Positions 43,509-54,095 of a stretch of 64,000 nucleotides of DNA are shown piece by piece. Below the pieces are notes generated by a model. That model had not been told where the DNA came from. It was given only the letters and a program-made list of their open reading frames with translations, and did not search any database. Position 1 is the first letter of the stretch, and the number at the start of each line of letters is the position of its first letter. Both the position numbers and the translations under genes were made by a program. The DNA comes from Coprobacter tertius (GTDB lineage: Bacteria > Bacteroidota > Bacteroidia > Bacteroidales > Coprobacteraceae). The stretch is taken from NCBI RefSeq assembly GCF_024330105.1, contig NZ_JANDHW010000003.1:1-64000 (forward strand). Reading direction: 5' to 3'.

Positions 43509-46500
43509 ATGAAAATAGAAGAAATTATCAGAAATCGTATCTTAATCCTCGATGGGGCAATGGGTACGATGATTCAGAAATATAATCTTACCGAGAACGA
43601 TTACCGAGGATCGCTTTTTTCTGACATTCCGGCTCAGCTAAAAGGCAATAACGATTTATTGTGTCTTACACGTCCTCAAATAATACGGGAAATACATGAA
43701 AAATATCTTCTGGCGGGGGCTGATATTATCGAGACGAATACCTTCAACGCGACATCTGTTTCGATGGCCGATTACGGAATGCAACCTTATGTTACCGAAA
43801 TAAATAAGGCTGCCGCTCGAATTGCCCGTGAAATTGCGGATGAATATACGGGACGAGATCCTTTAAAACCTCGTTTTGTGGCGGGGTCGGTAGGGCCTAC
43901 CAATAAGACTTGTTCTATGTCACCTGATGTAAATAATCCTGCGTACAGGACTTTGACTTATGATGAATTGGCTTCTGCTTATACTGAACAAATTGTCGCC
44001 CTTTTAGAGGGAAAGATCGATTTGTTGCTGATTGAAACTATTTTCGACACATTAAATGCCAAAGCGGCTCTATATGCTGCCGATGTTGCCATGAGGTCGA
44101 CAGGTATTCAGGTTCCGGTTATGTTATCGGTAACGTTGGCCGATTCGGGCGGTCGTACACTTTCTGGCCAAACTCTCGAAGCTTTTATAGCTTCGGTGCA
44201 GCATTTCGGTGTATTCTCTATCGGTCTTAATTGTTCTTTCGGTGCTAAAGATATGAAACCTTATCTGAAACAGCTCTCGGCTATGGCTCCGTGTTACGTA
44301 AGCGCATATCCTAATGCGGGTCTTCCTAACCGATTCGGACAATACGATGAGACTCCTGAAAAAATGGCGGGTCAAATAAAAGAATATATCGACGAGCGTC
44401 TGGTAAATATTATCGGGGGGTGTTGTGGTACTACGCCCGATCATATTGCATGTTATTCGTCTTTGATAGAAAGGGCGGAGATACGTATGCCGGCTCTACC
44501 TCCCGATTGTTTATGGTTATCGGGGCTGGAAAGGTTGGAAGTAAAACCTGAAAATAATTTTGTAAATGTAGGAGAGCGGTGCAATGTGGCGGGATCTCGT
44601 AAATTTTTACGTCTGATTAACGAGAAAAAGTATGAGGAAGCTCTGGAGATTGCCCGTTCACAGGTTGAGAACGGGGCGCAGGTGATCGATATAAATATGG
44701 ATGATGCCATGCTCGATGCCAAGGCAGAAATGGTTAATTTTTTGAATCTGATTGCTTCTGAGCCCGAAATTACAAGGGTACCGGTCATGATCGATTCTTC
44801 TAAATGGGAAGTGATCGAGGCTGGATTAAAATGTGTGCAAGGAAAGCCGATTGTGAATTCTATTAGCCTGAAAGAAGGGGAAGCCGTATTCCTCGAACAT
44901 GCTTTGTCTGTAAAACGTTTGGGTGCAGCGGTCGTTGTAATGGCTTTCGATGAAAAAGGACAGGCTGATACTTTTGCTCGTAAAATTGAAGTGTGTCACC
45001 GGGCGTATAACCTGCTTACTAAAAGGATTGGTTTCGATCCGCAGGATATTATTTTCGATCCGAATGTATTGGCTATAGCGACGGGTATAGATGAACATGT
45101 GAATTATGCCGTAGATTTTATCGAAGCTACTGCTTGGATAAAAAAGAATCTGCCGGGAGCGAAAGTGAGCGGTGGAGTTAGTAATCTTTCATTTTCATTC
45201 AGGGGCAATAATTACATACGAGAAGCGATGCATTCTGTTTTTTTGTATCATGCTATACGTAATGGTATGGATATGGGTATTGTTAATCCTTCTACTGCAA
45301 TAACGTATGACGATATTCCGGCCGATGTATTGGAAATTGTTGAAGATGTCGTTCTTAACAGGCGTTCTGATGCTACCGAAAGGATTATAGAATTGGCCGA
45401 TAGATTAAAAGGTGAAACCGATAAAACTGCGAAAAAAGAAAAAAAAGACGAACGTGCCGGAATGACTCTCGATGAACGTTTGGAATATGCTTTGATTAAG
45501 GGGCATTCGGATGGCCTTGAAATAGATCTCGAAGAGGCGATGAAGGTGTACGGAAAAGCGGTTAAGATTATCGACGGGCCTTTAATGAGCGGTATGAATA
45601 AGGTTGGAGAGTTATTTGGGGCGGGAAAAATGTTCTTACCTCAGGTTGTGAAGACTGCTCGTACGATGAAACGCGCGGTTGCGATATTGCAGCCTTATAT
45701 CGAAGCTGAAAAAGATGCATCTGCATCGTCTAAAGCCGGTAAGTATTTACTCGCTACGGTAAAAGGCGATGTTCATGATATTGGTAAAAATATTGTCGGT
45801 GTCGTACTCTCATGTAATAATTACGATGTTATCGATTTAGGAGTTATGGTTCCTACCGAGAAGATTGTGGAAACAGCTATACGTGAGAAAGTCGACTATG
45901 TGGGATTAAGCGGACTTATTACTCCTTCTCTCGAGGAAATGTGTAATGTCGCCGACGAGATGGAAAGAGCTGGTTTGCATGTACCTCTTATGATCGGAGG
46001 GGCTACTACATCTAAATTACATACGGCGGTTAAAATCGCTCCCCGTTATAGCGGACCGGTTATTCATGTAAAAGATGCATCGCAGAATCCTTTGGTAGCG
46101 TCTCAATTAGCCAGTGAAAAAACTCGTCGGTTTTATCTTGATAAACTTAAGGAAGAGCAGGATCGGTTAAGACGTACGGTAGAGGATCCTGTGAAACTTA
46201 TTCCTTTATCGGAAGCTTGTAATAAAGCGATAGTAATTGATTGGCAGGCATATACTCCGGTAAAACCGCCGGTTCCCGGAAAAGTTTTTCATCTGAAATT
46301 TTCGGTACAAGAAGTTCGAAAATATATTAACTGGATATATTTTTTTAATGTATGGCGTATAAACGGAAAATTTACATCTGTTTCGGGAATCGACGCTTGT
46401 GAACATTGTAAAGTAAATTGGTTGGCATCTTTTCCTGAGGAAGATCGTGCGAAAGCTGCCGAAGCCATGCAGTTATATAAAGAGGCTAATCGTTTACTCG

Positions 46501-47204
46501 ATAAACTCGAGATAGATGAATATGTTGCTATGGAAGCTGTATACGGAATTTTTGAAGCGGTTTCGAAAGATAGTGTGATTTCATTGAGAGGGACGGATGG
46601 GAGAGAAGTAATTATCCCATGTCTCAGACAACAGATTGAAAAGAAAAATACAGAGGCTGCGTATTACTCATTAGCCGATTTTGTCAGGCCGTCGGAGAAG
46701 GGAGAATCGGACTATGTCGGTGCTTTTGCAGTAACGTCAGGGCAGGCGGTTGAAGAACGCATAAGCTATTATAATAAACAAGGTGACAGTTATAATGCCT
46801 TGTTGTTGCAATCTTTATCAGATCGTTTATCCGAGGCTGCGACAGAATTGTTGCATTATAAGGTGAGAAAAGAATTGTGGGGGTATACACCGGATGAAGA
46901 GGGAGATCCTGCCGAATTATTAAAAGAGCATTATCAGGGGATACGGCCGGCAATTGCCTATCCTTCATTACCTGATCAGTCGTTAAGTTTCGAGTTGGGA
47001 AAGCTGATTCCCTATTCTCAGATAGGCGTATCTCTTACCGAAAACGGAGCGATGTCTCCGGCTTCAACAGTATCGGGATTAATGATTGCTCATCCGCAAT
47101 CGGTTTATTTTCATATCGGTAAAATCGATGAAGAACAGCGTAAATGGTATGCGGGGCATCGCAGAATGACGGTAGAAGAATCCCTTAAATGGTTATCTGT
47201 GTGA
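43509..47204 (+). CDS. metH: Cobalamin-dependent methionine synthase
   Basis: The 1231-residue protein transfers a methyl group from methyl-tetrahydrofolate to homocysteine through cobalamin. All four modules are present in order. The homocysteine domain (about 1-325) has zinc cysteines in GLNCSFGA and IIGGCCGT. The pterin domain (about 340-600) has [11 protein letters not shown]. The cobalamin cap and Rossmann domain (about 640-890) has [20 protein letters not shown] near 753-772 with the cobalt-ligand His. The reactivation domain (about 900-1231) has a SYSPA-like end ([13 protein letters not shown]). The length matches E. coli MetH (1227). Confidence 0.97.
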   Translation: MKIEEIIRNRILILDGAMGTMIQKYNLTENDYRGSLFSDIPAQLKGNNDLLCLTRPQIIREIHEKYLLAGADIIETNTFNATSVSMADYGMQPYVTEINKAAARIAREIADEYTGRDPLKPRFVAGSVGPTNKTCSMSPDVNNPAYRTLTYDELASAYTEQIVALLEGKIDLLLIETIFDTLNAKAALYAADVAMRSTGIQVPVMLSVTLADSGGRTLSGQTLEAFIASVQHFGVFSIGLNCSFGAKDMKPYLKQLSAMAPCYVSAYPNAGLPNRFGQYDETPEKMAGQIKEYIDERLVNIIGGCCGTTPDHIACYSSLIERAEIRMPALPPDCLWLSGLERLEVKPENNFVNVGERCNVAGSRKFLRLINEKKYEEALEIARSQVENGAQVIDINMDDAMLDAKAEMVNFLNLIASEPEITRVPVMIDSSKWEVIEAGLKCVQGKPIVNSISLKEGEAVFLEHALSVKRLGAAVVVMAFDEKGQADTFARKIEVCHRAYNLLTKRIGFDPQDIIFDPNVLAIATGIDEHVNYAVDFIEATAWIKKNLPGAKVSGGVSNLSFSFRGNNYIREAMHSVFLYHAIRNGMDMGIVNPSTAITYDDIPADVLEIVEDVVLNRRSDATERIIELADRLKGETDKTAKKEKKDERAGMTLDERLEYALIKGHSDGLEIDLEEAMKVYGKAVKIIDGPLMSGMNKVGELFGAGKMFLPQVVKTARTMKRAVAILQPYIEAEKDASASSKAGKYLLATVKGDVHDIGKNIVGVVLSCNNYDVIDLGVMVPTEKIVETAIREKVDYVGLSGLITPSLEEMCNVADEMERAGLHVPLMIGGATTSKLHTAVKIAPRYSGPVIHVKDASQNPLVASQLASEKTRRFYLDKLKEEQDRLRRTVEDPVKLIPLSEACNKAIVIDWQAYTPVKPPVPGKVFHLKFSVQEVRKYINWIYFFNVWRINGKFTSVSGIDACEHCKVNWLASFPEEDRAKAAEAMQLYKEANRLLDKLEIDEYVAMEAVYGIFEAVSKDSVISLRGTDGREVIIPCLRQQIEKKNTEAAYYSLADFVRPSEKGESDYVGAFAVTSGQAVEERISYYNKQGDSYNALLLQSLSDRLSEAATELLHYKVRKELWGYTPDEEGDPAELLKEHYQGIRPAIAYPSLPDQSLSFELGKLIPYSQIGVSLTENGAMSPASTVSGLMIAHPQSVYFHIGKIDEEQRKWYAGHRRMTVEESLKWLSV

Positions 47205-47214
47205 ATTCAGGAGG

Positions 47215-48087
47215 TTATTTTTCTTTTAATATCGCTTGTTTTTTACCGAAATATTCGGCAACGCTTTGATTGGTCCAGTGATGCCTGTGGGTCGTTATAT
47301 GGATATGAAAAAGCATATCGGGTTTTACAGTAAATAAATTTACTGTAATAGATTTCATATGGCTTTCATACAGTTTTATTCCTTCTTTTTGCTGGTGGTC
47401 GTACTCTTGTGTTTCTCTTGTAAATAATTTATTTACAACTATTTAAAAAGAAGAGTGTATTTCGATAAGCGGAGTTAAAAGCAGAGTAATAATAAGAAGC
47501 AGGGTAAGGGATTTATGACGTATTGTAAAATCGACTATTTTGCTTATAAAATAAGCGGAAATTTAAGCAGGCAGCCGATGAGTATGAGGGAAAGCCTGTA
47601 AATAAAACTGTAAAATATGCATCCGTTACACCAATAGAAAGCCTGAGAAGGTTTTGTATCGTAATAGTGAGTGAACTGCATGATACCAAAGCCAGCTATA
47701 TTTGTCGGCTTTCAGACAGTCGATATTAATTATTTTAAACACAAACAGGTAAGAAAAGCAGAGAACCCCAATGATGATGACGGGTACGATGCGATACCAT
47801 GCCATATCGAATACTGCCGGTTGTAAGAATATTAAAAAAATACTGTTGTAAGTACCTTACCAATGTTGATAGTTTTCTTTCACGCTTTCCCATGCCGCTT
47901 TCATAACCGGAAAAATTTGATGGCTGTTTTTTTATGCTATGTGGGTTGTAAGACCGAAGATGAAATCCTCTGCCCATAGGTAATTATACTTTCCGGTCAT
48001 TATTAAAAGAGTGATCTATAGAATAAGTATAATAATAGAAATGAATGTAGAAATCTTTAAAAAATTATTAGTAGGTAATATCTTCAT
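47215..48087 (-). pseudogene. Decayed membrane-protein gene
   Basis: On the minus strand, pieces of a polytopic membrane protein appear in different frames. It starts with an ATG at 48085-48087 (MKILPTNNFLKISTFISIII). It continues with MTGKYNYLWAEDFIFGLTTH, a helical FPVMKAAWESVKENYQHW segment, the hydrophobic AWYRIVPVIIIGVLCFSYLF segment and a C-terminal HMKSITVNLFTVKPDMLFHI block ending at TAA 47215-47217. Several stops and frame changes separate them. Together they would make a protein of about 280 residues. I do not recognise the family; the decay is clear, the identity is not. Confidence 0.5.
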
Positions 48088-48196
48088 TTTCAATTATAAA
48101 TTCCTGAATAAAACAACAAACTTAATAAATACATTCTACTGTTAAACTTTAAAAGGAATTTTTTGTTATATAAATATTAAGTAAAAATATGAGACA

Positions 48197-49387
48197 ATGA
48201 GTAGTAAATGGTATTTATGGGCATTTTTGTTCATCGTTCCTGTTAATTTATCGGCTGGTGAACTTACCGATCGGATTATTTCACAATTAGAACAGTTAAA
48301 GTCATATAAAGGAAATGCATCTTTCGAAGTGACATTGCCAATGACAGATGAAGATGTGCATTATGATTTATTATTGGCTGGAATGGTCGTACCTGACGAT
48401 TCTTTATCTTCTTATAAATATTATATCGAAATAGAATCGGATACACATCCTTCGGTATCTGGTAATTTTTTGGCTTATTTTTATGGCAATTATTATAATT
48501 TCTCTAATGGTCGTTTGCGTGAATATCACGCTGTGGAGAATGTTTCTCCTTTTCAAATACGCTATTCGGGCAATTATGAAATTCCCGGAGTACACCAATC
48601 GGGAATTTTTCCGGGAGAACTTCCTTTTGAAATACTTACACAATTGAAGAAATTAAAAGATAATCCGGAGGTAACTATTATAGAATATCCTGATACTTTG
48701 GTAGAAGGTATTCGTTCAAATGCACTCACTGTCGAGGAATGGGGGAAAGGAGAATTATTGAGGTCGGCCCTTTATGCTTTTGATAAAAAAACGGGATTAC
48801 CTGTATATAAAGAGATAGAAAATAATCCGGGACATTTAGGATCTCAAACCATAACGACTTATTATAAAGAATCGGAAGCCGGCTATCGGTTTCCACCCGA
48901 TTATTTTACCGAAGATCGGCTTTTGCGGGATAAAAATCAGGCGATGACTTTATATCGTGAAAGTAATTTTAAAGTACATAGTCTGAAGGGGCGTGAGTTG
49001 CCTTCGTTTTCACTTCCGTATTTAAGGCGTGAAGGCAGGCTTTCATCCGAAGATATAAAGGGTATAAAGACTGTTTTATTATTTCTCGATACACAAGGTA
49101 GTTTTTGTACAGAAGCTCTACACTCTATCGATGTGTTAGATCAGGGCGGTTCTTGCCAGTATGTGGTGATTATGAAAGAACCTGCATCGGATATATTGAA
49201 ACAATGGTTGATCGAAAGAAATTTTTCCGGAATGGTTTTGAGCAATGGAAATGCAATTGCAGGTAAGTTGGGTATAACAGGTTATCCGGTGCTTATCGTT
49301 ACCGACGAACAGGGTATTGTGAAAGAGGTGAGTACAGGGTATGATCCCGAATGGGCATTTAAAATAAGAAAAGCCTTGAATATCTGA
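48197..49387 (+). CDS. Secreted protein with LolA-like and thioredoxin-like regions
   Basis: The 396-residue protein has a signal peptide (about 1-20). Residues 25-240 resemble an outer-membrane lipoprotein-carrier-type beta sheet (SYKGNASFEVTLPMTDEDVH, YAFDKKTGLPVYKEIEN). The C-terminal 130 residues look like a TlpA/thioredoxin fold: ELPSFSLPYLRREGRLSSED, then FLDTQGSFCTEALHSID, then cis-proline GITGYPVLIVTDEQG. Only one cysteine (GSFC) stands where CxxC is expected, and a second lies later (GSCQYVV). Classical dithiol chemistry is therefore unlikely. It is probably a periplasmic protein of unknown role. Confidence 0.6.
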   Translation: MSSKWYLWAFLFIVPVNLSAGELTDRIISQLEQLKSYKGNASFEVTLPMTDEDVHYDLLLAGMVVPDDSLSSYKYYIEIESDTHPSVSGNFLAYFYGNYYNFSNGRLREYHAVENVSPFQIRYSGNYEIPGVHQSGIFPGELPFEILTQLKKLKDNPEVTIIEYPDTLVEGIRSNALTVEEWGKGELLRSALYAFDKKTGLPVYKEIENNPGHLGSQTITTYYKESEAGYRFPPDYFTEDRLLRDKNQAMTLYRESNFKVHSLKGRELPSFSLPYLRREGRLSSEDIKGIKTVLLFLDTQGSFCTEALHSIDVLDQGGSCQYVVIMKEPASDILKQWLIERNFSGMVLSNGNAIAGKLGITGYPVLIVTDEQGIVKEVSTGYDPEWAFKIRKALNI

Positions 49388-49440
49388 ACTTTTTAATTCA
49401 TAAACCTGTTTTTACTTTAATATTTATCTAAAAATAAATG

Positions 49441-49448
49441 TATCTTTG
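49441..49448 (+). promoter_or_regulatory. -7 element of tpx
   Basis: TATCTTTG lies 24 bases before the tpx start. Confidence 0.5.
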
Positions 49449-49471
49449 TTTGTATTTAAAAGTAAAATAAG

Positions 49472-49975
49472 ATGGCGCAAATAAAATTTAAAGGTTCCCC
49501 GGTAAGTACCAATGGTAATTTACCGAAAGTAGGTAGTAAAGCCCCGTGTTTTACATTGGTTAAATCCGATTTGAGTGATTTGAGTTGTTGTGATCTGAAA
49601 GGAAAACGAATCGTGTTGAATATTTTTCCCAGTCTCGATACTACGGTATGTGCGACTTCGGTACGCAAGTTTAATCAACTTGCTACCCAGTTCGATAATA
49701 CGGTCGTTATTGCTGTATCTAAAGATCTTCCTTTTGCTCAAAGTCGCTTTTGTACGACAGAAGGTATCGAAAATGTAATACCGGCATCGGCATTCAGAGC
49801 TACGAATTTTGTACAGCAGTATGGCGTTGAAATGATCGATGGCCCTTTAGCTGGACTTCTTGCGAGAGCTGTGGTTGTTATCGATGAAGACTTTAATATC
49901 ATATACGAAGAGTTAGTACCAGAGATTACTCAAGAGCCTAATTACCAGGCTGTAATCGATGTGTTGAAAAAATAA
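49472..49975 (+). CDS. tpx: Thiol peroxidase
   Basis: The 167-residue atypical 2-Cys peroxiredoxin reduces peroxides. The peroxidatic cysteine is C60 in [15 protein letters not shown], and the resolving cysteine is C94 in SRFCTTEG. The spacing is that of Tpx. It ends with the usual [13 protein letters not shown] helix. It has its own promoter and a strong terminator (50001-50039), so it is a single-gene unit. Confidence 0.96.
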   Translation: MAQIKFKGSPVSTNGNLPKVGSKAPCFTLVKSDLSDLSCCDLKGKRIVLNIFPSLDTTVCATSVRKFNQLATQFDNTVVIAVSKDLPFAQSRFCTTEGIENVIPASAFRATNFVQQYGVEMIDGPLAGLLARAVVVIDEDFNIIYEELVPEITQEPNYQAVIDVLKK

Positions 49976-50000
49976 GGAATTCTAAGTTTTGGTTGATAAA

Positions 50001-50039
50001 AGTTGTATAATTATCCTATATCAGGATGATTATGCAACT
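50001..50039 (+). terminator. Terminator of tpx
   Basis: A continuous 17-bp stem (50001-50017 with 50023-50039, two G-T pairs) and a 5-base loop are followed by a run of seven T. Confidence 0.85.
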
Positions 50040-50045
50040 TTTTTT

Positions 50046-50290
50046 ATTCCCTGTTTTTATATAATCTTTTTATATATAGGTGCATATTATCGTAATTCCT
50101 ATAAAGCATTTTATCCTATTCCGTGAATTAATGATTTATAAATAGGATAGTCAAATCATTATTTTCCCCCTGTAAATCAGAAAATGGATACTAAAACATG
50201 CTAAATGCGTTCATTTTCTATAATAAAACTGATCAATAATTGTTTATGTCGTATATTTAAAATCATTATTTTTAGAGCATGGATAGTTAG
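50046..50290. other. Upstream region of the AraC regulator gene
   Basis: No gene is seen. An AGAAAATG/CATTTTCT inverted repeat (50179-50186 and 50212-50219) lies about 75-110 bases before the AraC start and could be an operator. No confident promoter pair is recognised. Confidence 0.35.
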
Positions 50291-51124
50291 ATGAATGAAA
50301 ATTTTCTAATATATACAGATGTTTCTTGTATTCCGGCAAAGGAATATCAAATGTATCTGGAAGAAGGATTTAGTGGAATTTGTACAGGAGGAACAGCGGT
50401 GTTAGAGGTCTTTTCTGTACGGCGTCAGATAAATGTCAATGATCTGATAAACATCTTACCATTACAAATGGTTTCCATTCATAGCAAAAGTGAAGACTTT
50501 TCGATGACTTTTTTTAAAGTCGATAAAAATATGTTTTTCGATGTCATGAGTGGAATAGGGAAAATTACACCTCATTTCTTTTTTTGTATGCGTAAAAATT
50601 TTCTTTTCCATTTAGATGTGAAAGATGCTGAAAGGTACCTCGGTTTTTGCAAAGTTCTCGGTTTTCGCAGTATCAATGATGATCCCGATTTTCGACGAGA
50701 AACGATATTGCATCTATTGAGAATATATTATTGGGATTTCTATATATATTTCAAGAAAGAAGCGATTGATAATAATTCTTTAATTAATTCTAATAAAGAA
50801 AAATTGGCATTTTCGTTTGCAATGTATGTTTTCGAATATCACATGCAGCATAGAAGCATTGCCTTTTATGCCGATAAATTATGCATATCTCCTTTATACC
50901 TGACAAAAGTCGTTCAAGAAGTTTATGGACAGTCGGCACACGAAATGATAACGGATTATGTGATTGTAGAAATTAAAAAAATGCTGAGGAACACAAATCT
51001 GGCAATAAAAGACATATTAAAACAATCCGGTTTTTCCAATCAATCATCATTAAGCCGTTTTTTTCGACGTTATACGGGAATGTCTCCTTCTGAATACCGA
51101 AAGAAGATACATGTCATCATTTAA
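50291..51124 (+). CDS. AraC-family transcriptional regulator
   Basis: The 277-residue protein has an N-terminal domain (about 1-165) without a cupin motif known to me. A C-terminal AraC DNA-binding domain (about 178-275) carries both helix-turn-helix units: IAFYADKLCISPLYLTKVVQ near 195-214 and IKDILKQSGFSNQSSLSRFF near 240-259. The closing motif is GMSPSEYRKK. It lies 163 bases upstream of a hybrid sensor kinase on the same strand, so the two may form a regulatory unit, although no terminator/promoter pair was resolved between them. Targets are unknown. Confidence 0.88.
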   Translation: MNENFLIYTDVSCIPAKEYQMYLEEGFSGICTGGTAVLEVFSVRRQINVNDLINILPLQMVSIHSKSEDFSMTFFKVDKNMFFDVMSGIGKITPHFFFCMRKNFLFHLDVKDAERYLGFCKVLGFRSINDDPDFRRETILHLLRIYYWDFYIYFKKEAIDNNSLINSNKEKLAFSFAMYVFEYHMQHRSIAFYADKLCISPLYLTKVVQEVYGQSAHEMITDYVIVEIKKMLRNTNLAIKDILKQSGFSNQSSLSRFFRRYTGMSPSEYRKKIHVII

Positions 51125-51287
51125 AGTAACTATTTTACAAACAATTATGAGATCACTATAAATAATGTTTAAATATTATTTGTTAGAGATGCAATAAATA
51201 CTTTAAACGATAAATTGTCATTATGCTTTATAAATATAAAGTTTATATATGAAATATTATTAATCATATTCAATAGTAAATTATAAA

Positions 51288-53963
51288 ATGAGTTTTGAAA
51301 AAGAAATGTCTGATTTGATCGAAGAACAAATTTTTTTTGCGGAAAGAGTGTATTTTCATTTACCGATAGGAATGGAAATTTATGATGCGAATGGGGTGCT
51401 ACGCAAGATAAACAATCAGGCAAAAAATATGTATGGAGTCGATGACATAAATATGGTAATAGATAAAATAAATTTATTCGATAGCCCATATATGGATGAG
51501 GAACTGGAAAAAAAAATAAAATCGGGTGAAGATATCGTTTTAGAGTTTGAATATGATTTTGACCGGGTTAATAAGGAATATTTTGCGACTCATAATCAAA
51601 ATTCGATGATTTATGAAGTTAAAGTAGTTTCTATAAAAAACAAAAAGGACATAATTGTAGGATATATGTTGCTTACAAATGATGTTACCAATACAAAAGA
51701 AGCTGAATATAGGACCGAAGAAAGTAAAAGAAATTTGGAAATGGCTATGGAAGCCGCGAATATGTCCTCTTGGGTATATGATGTTTATAAAAAGGAATTT
51801 GGTTCTTTACACGGAGAAGCTATTGTTAAAGAATATATGACAATGGAGGAACTGCAGAAAATGCTGCATCCTCAGGATCGTGTATCCTTGTCTGAAATTT
51901 TTACGCGATTGATTAATAAAGAAATAGAACAGGGGTGTATTACAGTGCGGGTATTTAACGAACAAGAAATGCAATACCGCTATTATGAAAGTCGGATGCG
52001 CTTGTCTGACGAACATAGGGGAAAGTTACTGATTGTAGGCACTCAACTCGATGTTACCGAGAAGATACAAATGGCAAAAAATACGAAAGATCTGATCAAT
52101 AAACGTGCACTTGCCATGAAAGTGAGTAATATTGTTCATTGGGATTTCGATGTTCGTACTCAAAAATTCGAATCTTACAATGACCCGGTAAATGATTACG
52201 CTTTCGATAAATTATTAACTATAGAGGAATATTTGGCCGTTATTCATTCCGAAGATCGGTCTTTTGCGTTCGATGGTATCCAATCTATGCTTTCTGGTAA
52301 AGACCTTAAAGTCGATTTTTCTTGTCGTATTCAAACAAAATACGATCATTCATGGCAGTATTGTAATATCATAGGTGTTCCGTTCGAATATAATGATGAG
52401 GGTGAGGTAATACGGTTTACGGGTTTTAGACAAAATATTTCGAAGTTACACAATTTAAATGAAGAGCTAAGGGAACGGAATTATAAAATGGAACTTACGT
52501 TTAAAACAGTCGGGATGTCTTATTGGGATTTTGATGTAGAAAGTGTCCAATTCCGAGCTTTTAACGATCCGGTAAACGATTTTCATCCAGATAAACCGAT
52601 ATTGCCGGAAGACTATCTGAATGCGGCTCATCCAGATGATACTGATGCTGTACGGGATAATATAGAGTGCATGACTCAAGGAAAGATTAAGGATTTTAGT
52701 TTTCAATACCGTTCGAGGACTAAGTGGAACCAAGATTGGCAAACGCTTATCATTACGGGAATTCCGGTTGAAAGGAATAAAAAAGGCCAAATAATTCGAT
52801 ATACAGGCATAGCATTTAATAATACAAAATGGGAAAAAATGGCTCAGGAGTTGAAAGATCTTAAAGAAAAGGCAGAACTTTCAGATCGGCTTAAATCGGC
52901 ATTCCTTGCGAATATGAGTCATGAGATACGTACGCCGTTAAATGCTATTGTCGGTTTTTCAGAATTAATGGTTAATTGTGACAATCAGGCCGAAAAGGAT
53001 GAATATATGAGTATTATTGAGTCGAATAATGAGCTCTTATTACGTTTGATAAATGATATTCTCGATCTTTCGAAAATAGAATCGGGAATACTTGAAAGAA
53101 AAAGGGAAAGATTCGATTTGTCGAAAGTATGTAATGAATTATATACAATGATATTGCCGAAAATTACAAATCCTAATGTAAGAGTAGAAGTGAATGATAA
53201 TTACTCCGATTGTTGGGTATTTCTTGACAGAAGCCGGCTTAAGCAAGTTTGGATGAATTATCTTATCAATGCGGTGAAATGTACACATTCTGGTTATATA
53301 AAATTAGGGTATTGGGAAGAGGATAACGGTATTCGGATTTTTGTTGAAGATTCGGGAACTGGTATTCCGGATGAATTGCAGGAAAGAGTATTCGGGAGAT
53401 TTCAAAAACTCAATGATTTCGCACAGGGAACCGGTCTCGGATTAGCTATAACAAAAGCAATTGTTGAGGCAGCCGGAGGAAAAGTCGGCTTTACTTCAAC
53501 TTTTGGTGTCGGGTCTACTTTCTGGGCATGGTTACCTTGCGAAGTAAAATTTACGAATAATATTGAAAATAGTGAAACGAAGAATCTGAGAAAAGATTCC
53601 TTCTTTACCGATACTGCTCCGAAAAATCTAAAAATTTTAGTTGCCGAAGATAATGAAAGTAATTATTTATTGGTAAAACGTATTTTAAAAGATTACGATC
53701 TCACCCATGTCGTAAATGGTATAGAGGCTATTCGGAAAGTTCTTGATGAAAAATTCGATCTTGTAATAATGGATTTGAAAATGCCTATCATGGGAGGGTT
53801 GGAGGCTACTCGTAAAATACGAGAGTTTAATCCCCGTATTCCTATCGTAGCACTTACGGCGAATGCATTCGAATCGGATAGAGTAGATGCAATGGAAGCT
53901 GGTTGTAATGCATTTCTGACTAAGCCGGTGAAAAAGGAACAATTACTTGAATTATTTTCTTGA
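51288..53963 (+). CDS. Hybrid sensor histidine kinase with PAS repeats and receiver domain
   Basis: The 891-residue protein has no membrane segments, so it probably senses a cytoplasmic signal. Four PAS-like units occupy about 10-130, 145-265, 275-392 and 395-520. The last two are clear tandem duplicates (ESYNDPVNDY versus RAFNDPVNDF; WDFDV in both). HisKA follows with H545 in ANMSHEIRTPLN, and the HATPase domain with VWMNYLINAVKCT, DSGTGIPDE and GTGLGLAITKAIVE. The C-terminal receiver (about 778-891) has phospho-acceptor D829 in VIMDLKMP and K in FLTKPVKK. No DNA-binding domain is attached, so an output partner is needed; the AraC gene upstream is a candidate neighbour but not a typical response regulator. 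Confidence 0.9.
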   Translation: MSFEKEMSDLIEEQIFFAERVYFHLPIGMEIYDANGVLRKINNQAKNMYGVDDINMVIDKINLFDSPYMDEELEKKIKSGEDIVLEFEYDFDRVNKEYFATHNQNSMIYEVKVVSIKNKKDIIVGYMLLTNDVTNTKEAEYRTEESKRNLEMAMEAANMSSWVYDVYKKEFGSLHGEAIVKEYMTMEELQKMLHPQDRVSLSEIFTRLINKEIEQGCITVRVFNEQEMQYRYYESRMRLSDEHRGKLLIVGTQLDVTEKIQMAKNTKDLINKRALAMKVSNIVHWDFDVRTQKFESYNDPVNDYAFDKLLTIEEYLAVIHSEDRSFAFDGIQSMLSGKDLKVDFSCRIQTKYDHSWQYCNIIGVPFEYNDEGEVIRFTGFRQNISKLHNLNEELRERNYKMELTFKTVGMSYWDFDVESVQFRAFNDPVNDFHPDKPILPEDYLNAAHPDDTDAVRDNIECMTQGKIKDFSFQYRSRTKWNQDWQTLIITGIPVERNKKGQIIRYTGIAFNNTKWEKMAQELKDLKEKAELSDRLKSAFLANMSHEIRTPLNAIVGFSELMVNCDNQAEKDEYMSIIESNNELLLRLINDILDLSKIESGILERKRERFDLSKVCNELYTMILPKITNPNVRVEVNDNYSDCWVFLDRSRLKQVWMNYLINAVKCTHSGYIKLGYWEEDNGIRIFVEDSGTGIPDELQERVFGRFQKLNDFAQGTGLGLAITKAIVEAAGGKVGFTSTFGVGSTFWAWLPCEVKFTNNIENSETKNLRKDSFFTDTAPKNLKILVAEDNESNYLLVKRILKDYDLTHVVNGIEAIRKVLDEKFDLVIMDLKMPIMGGLEATRKIREFNPRIPIVALTANAFESDRVDAMEAGCNAFLTKPVKKEQLLELFS

Positions 53964-54015
53964 AAAAAAATCCACTGTAAATCTTTTCTAAAGATTTTTT
54001 ATGATAGGTGTCTGT

Positions 54016-54062
54016 AAAGTGCCTCCAAAAGTCTTATCAAAACTAATGGAGTGCACTTTTTA
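54016..54062. terminator. Terminator between the hybrid kinase and the MscS gene
   Basis: A 12-bp stem with one bulge (54016-54027 with 54047-54059) is followed by TTTTTATTTT on the plus strand. It lies between convergent genes. Confidence 0.7.
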
Positions 54063-54095
54063 TTTTATTCAAAAGATATTCTGAAAAATGATATT

